Made by a program: the position numbers and the translations under genes. The notes under the pieces are model-generated. The model worked only from the letters and a program-made list of their open reading frames with translations. It did no database searches and had not been told where the DNA came from. Positions 35,124-36,121 of a stretch of DNA of 36,121 nt are shown here, piece after piece (positions within the stretch are counted from its first letter, which is position 1; each line of letters begins with the position of its first letter). The stretch is from Bacillota bacterium (GTDB lineage Bacteria; Bacillota; Clostridia; Christensenellales; Borkfalkiaceae), in NCBI GenBank assembly GCA_003343995.1, contig QAKE01000012.1, positions 1 to 36,121 of the forward strand, read 5' to 3'.

Positions 35124-36121
35124 ATGAAGGTCTTACTGCTCAGCTGCTCCACCGGCGAGGGGCACAACCACTGCGCCGGAGCGGTGCGCGAGGCGCTCGC
35201 CGCGCGCGGCCACGAGACGGAGTTTCTCGATCTGCTGCAAATGTTTGGTGAGCCCGGGCCGCTCAGCTTTGATAAAATTTTGAACCGCATCTCGACAAAA
35301 GCGCCGGAGCTGTTCGGCATGATGTACCACGCGGGCGCGATGTACAGCGCCACGGGCGTCACGTCGCCGGTCTATCTGGCGAACATCCGGCATGCAAGGC
35401 AGCTGCGCGAGTTCATTCTCGCGCGCGGGTACGATGCGGTCGTCTGCTCGCACCTGTTCCCGATGGAGACGCTGACGTTCCTGCGCCGTCACGAGGATCT
35501 GCCGGTGCGCTGCTACGGCGTCCTGTCGGACTATACGTGCATCCCGTTCCTGGCCGAGACGGAGCTGGACGGCTATTTTCTACCGCATGAGGCCGTCCGC
35601 GCGGACTGCATCGCTGCCGGGATGCCGGCGGAAAAGCTGATCGTCAGCGGTATGCCCGTCGCCGCAAAGTTCACCGCGCCAATGACCAAGCAGGCCGCGC
35701 GGGAGCTGCTTGGGCTGCCGCAGGACAAGCGGATCTACCTCATCATGACCGGCGGCATCGGCTGCGGCGACGCCGTGACGCTCTGCGAGGCGATCCGCCG
35801 CGTACCGGATGAGGATGCGCTGCTCTGTGTGCTGCCGGGGCGGAACGAAGAGCTTCGCACAACGTTGGAGGAAAAATACGCTGGGCACGGCGTGCTGACC
35901 GTGCCGTTCACGGATCAGGTGCCCGCCTACATGCACGCGGCGGATGTCCTGCTCAGCAAGGCGGGCGGCATCTCCAGCGCGGAGGCCGCCGTGCTCGGTG
36001 TGCCGCTGGTGCATACGATGGCCATTCCGGGCGTCGAGACGCAGAACGCCGCTTTCTTCGACGCGCACGGGATGTCCTTCTTCGCGCAGAACCCGGATGA
36101 GGCGGCGCGCTTCGCCGACCG
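35124..36121 (+). CDS. MGDG synthase/UgtP-type glycosyltransferase (cut by window end)
   Basis: The first 332 residues are in the window. The N-terminus MKVLLLSCSTGEGHNHCAGAVREAL with the GxGH motif matches the MGDG synthase N-terminal domain, followed by VVCSHLFPMETL and later a GT28-like C-terminal domain (IMTGGIGCGDAV, LLSKAGGISSAEAAVLGVPLV). Such enzymes transfer a sugar from a UDP-sugar to diacylglycerol to make membrane glycolipid anchors. Missing the last part of the GT domain only because the window ends. Confidence 0.88.
   Translation, partial: MKVLLLSCSTGEGHNHCAGAVREALAARGHETEFLDLLQMFGEPGPLSFDKILNRISTKAPELFGMMYHAGAMYSATGVTSPVYLANIRHARQLREFILARGYDAVVCSHLFPMETLTFLRRHEDLPVRCYGVLSDYTCIPFLAETELDGYFLPHEAVRADCIAAGMPAEKLIVSGMPVAAKFTAPMTKQAARELLGLPQDKRIYLIMTGGIGCGDAVTLCEAIRRVPDEDALLCVLPGRNEELRTTLEEKYAGHGVLTVPFTDQVPAYMHAADVLLSKAGGISSAEAAVLGVPLVHTMAIPGVETQNAAFFDAHGMSFFAQNPDEAARFAD

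Overview
The window is a lysogenised stretch of a GC-rich Clostridia chromosome, most likely Oscillospiraceae-like. This is inferred from strong GGAGG ribosome binding sites, a DUF1540 protein, an NCS2 purine permease, a diacylglycerol glucosyltransferase-type gene and the phage gene types. No 16S gene is present to confirm it. Host genes occupy both edges: a RimM-like start (1-38, minus), a purine phosphoribosyltransferase (240-797, minus), and, after the prophage, an NCS2 purine permease (33319-34722, plus), a DUF1540 protein (34808-34984, minus) and a glycosyltransferase cut by the window end (35124-36121). Host genes mostly use CTG for leucine; prophage genes mostly use CTC.

The prophage (about 905-33164) appears complete: a siphophage with an HK97-type head, flanked by a 17-bp direct repeat (888-904 and 33165-33181). 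It sits between the divergent promoters of the phosphoribosyltransferase and the permease, so the host site was one purine-related intergenic region. I see no tyrosine or serine integrase. Instead, an IS30-family DDE transposase (32078-33121) lies against the right end, a stand-alone IS30-type helix-turn-helix protein (991-1242) lies against the left end, and both ends carry imperfect terminal inverted repeats. The right end carries an outward TTGACA and the left end an inward TATAGT; joining the ends with a 2-4 bp spacer would build a promoter.

Layout, left to right: an early operon of small, translationally coupled genes (991-8119) including an ASCH/zinc protein and a radical SAM protein; a predicted minus-strand small RNA (about 8190-8122); an HUH rolling-circle-type replication protein (8257-9009), the only replication gene I recognise; a MazG-like pyrophosphohydrolase; a sigma-like late activator; HNH and terminase genes; portal, protease and capsid with a predicted -1 frameshift to an Ig-like domain; connectors, tail tube and frameshifted tail chaperone; a minus-strand lipoprotein gene with its own promoter and terminator; tape measure, distal tail and tail proteins; a complete diversity-generating retroelement (target, avd, template repeat, reverse transcriptase); lysis genes; two small XRE regulators; and the transposase.

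The parts most worth following up are: (1) the transposase-driven integration system and its split junction promoter; (2) the small RNA, whose 5' end is complementary to the translation start regions of three prophage genes and which also lies antisense to the leader of the replication gene; (3) the retroelement, whose 16 template/variable differences all fall at template adenines; and (4) a shared operator-like sequence linking the XRE gene promoter at 31398-31426 with the lipoprotein promoter at 19911-19939.
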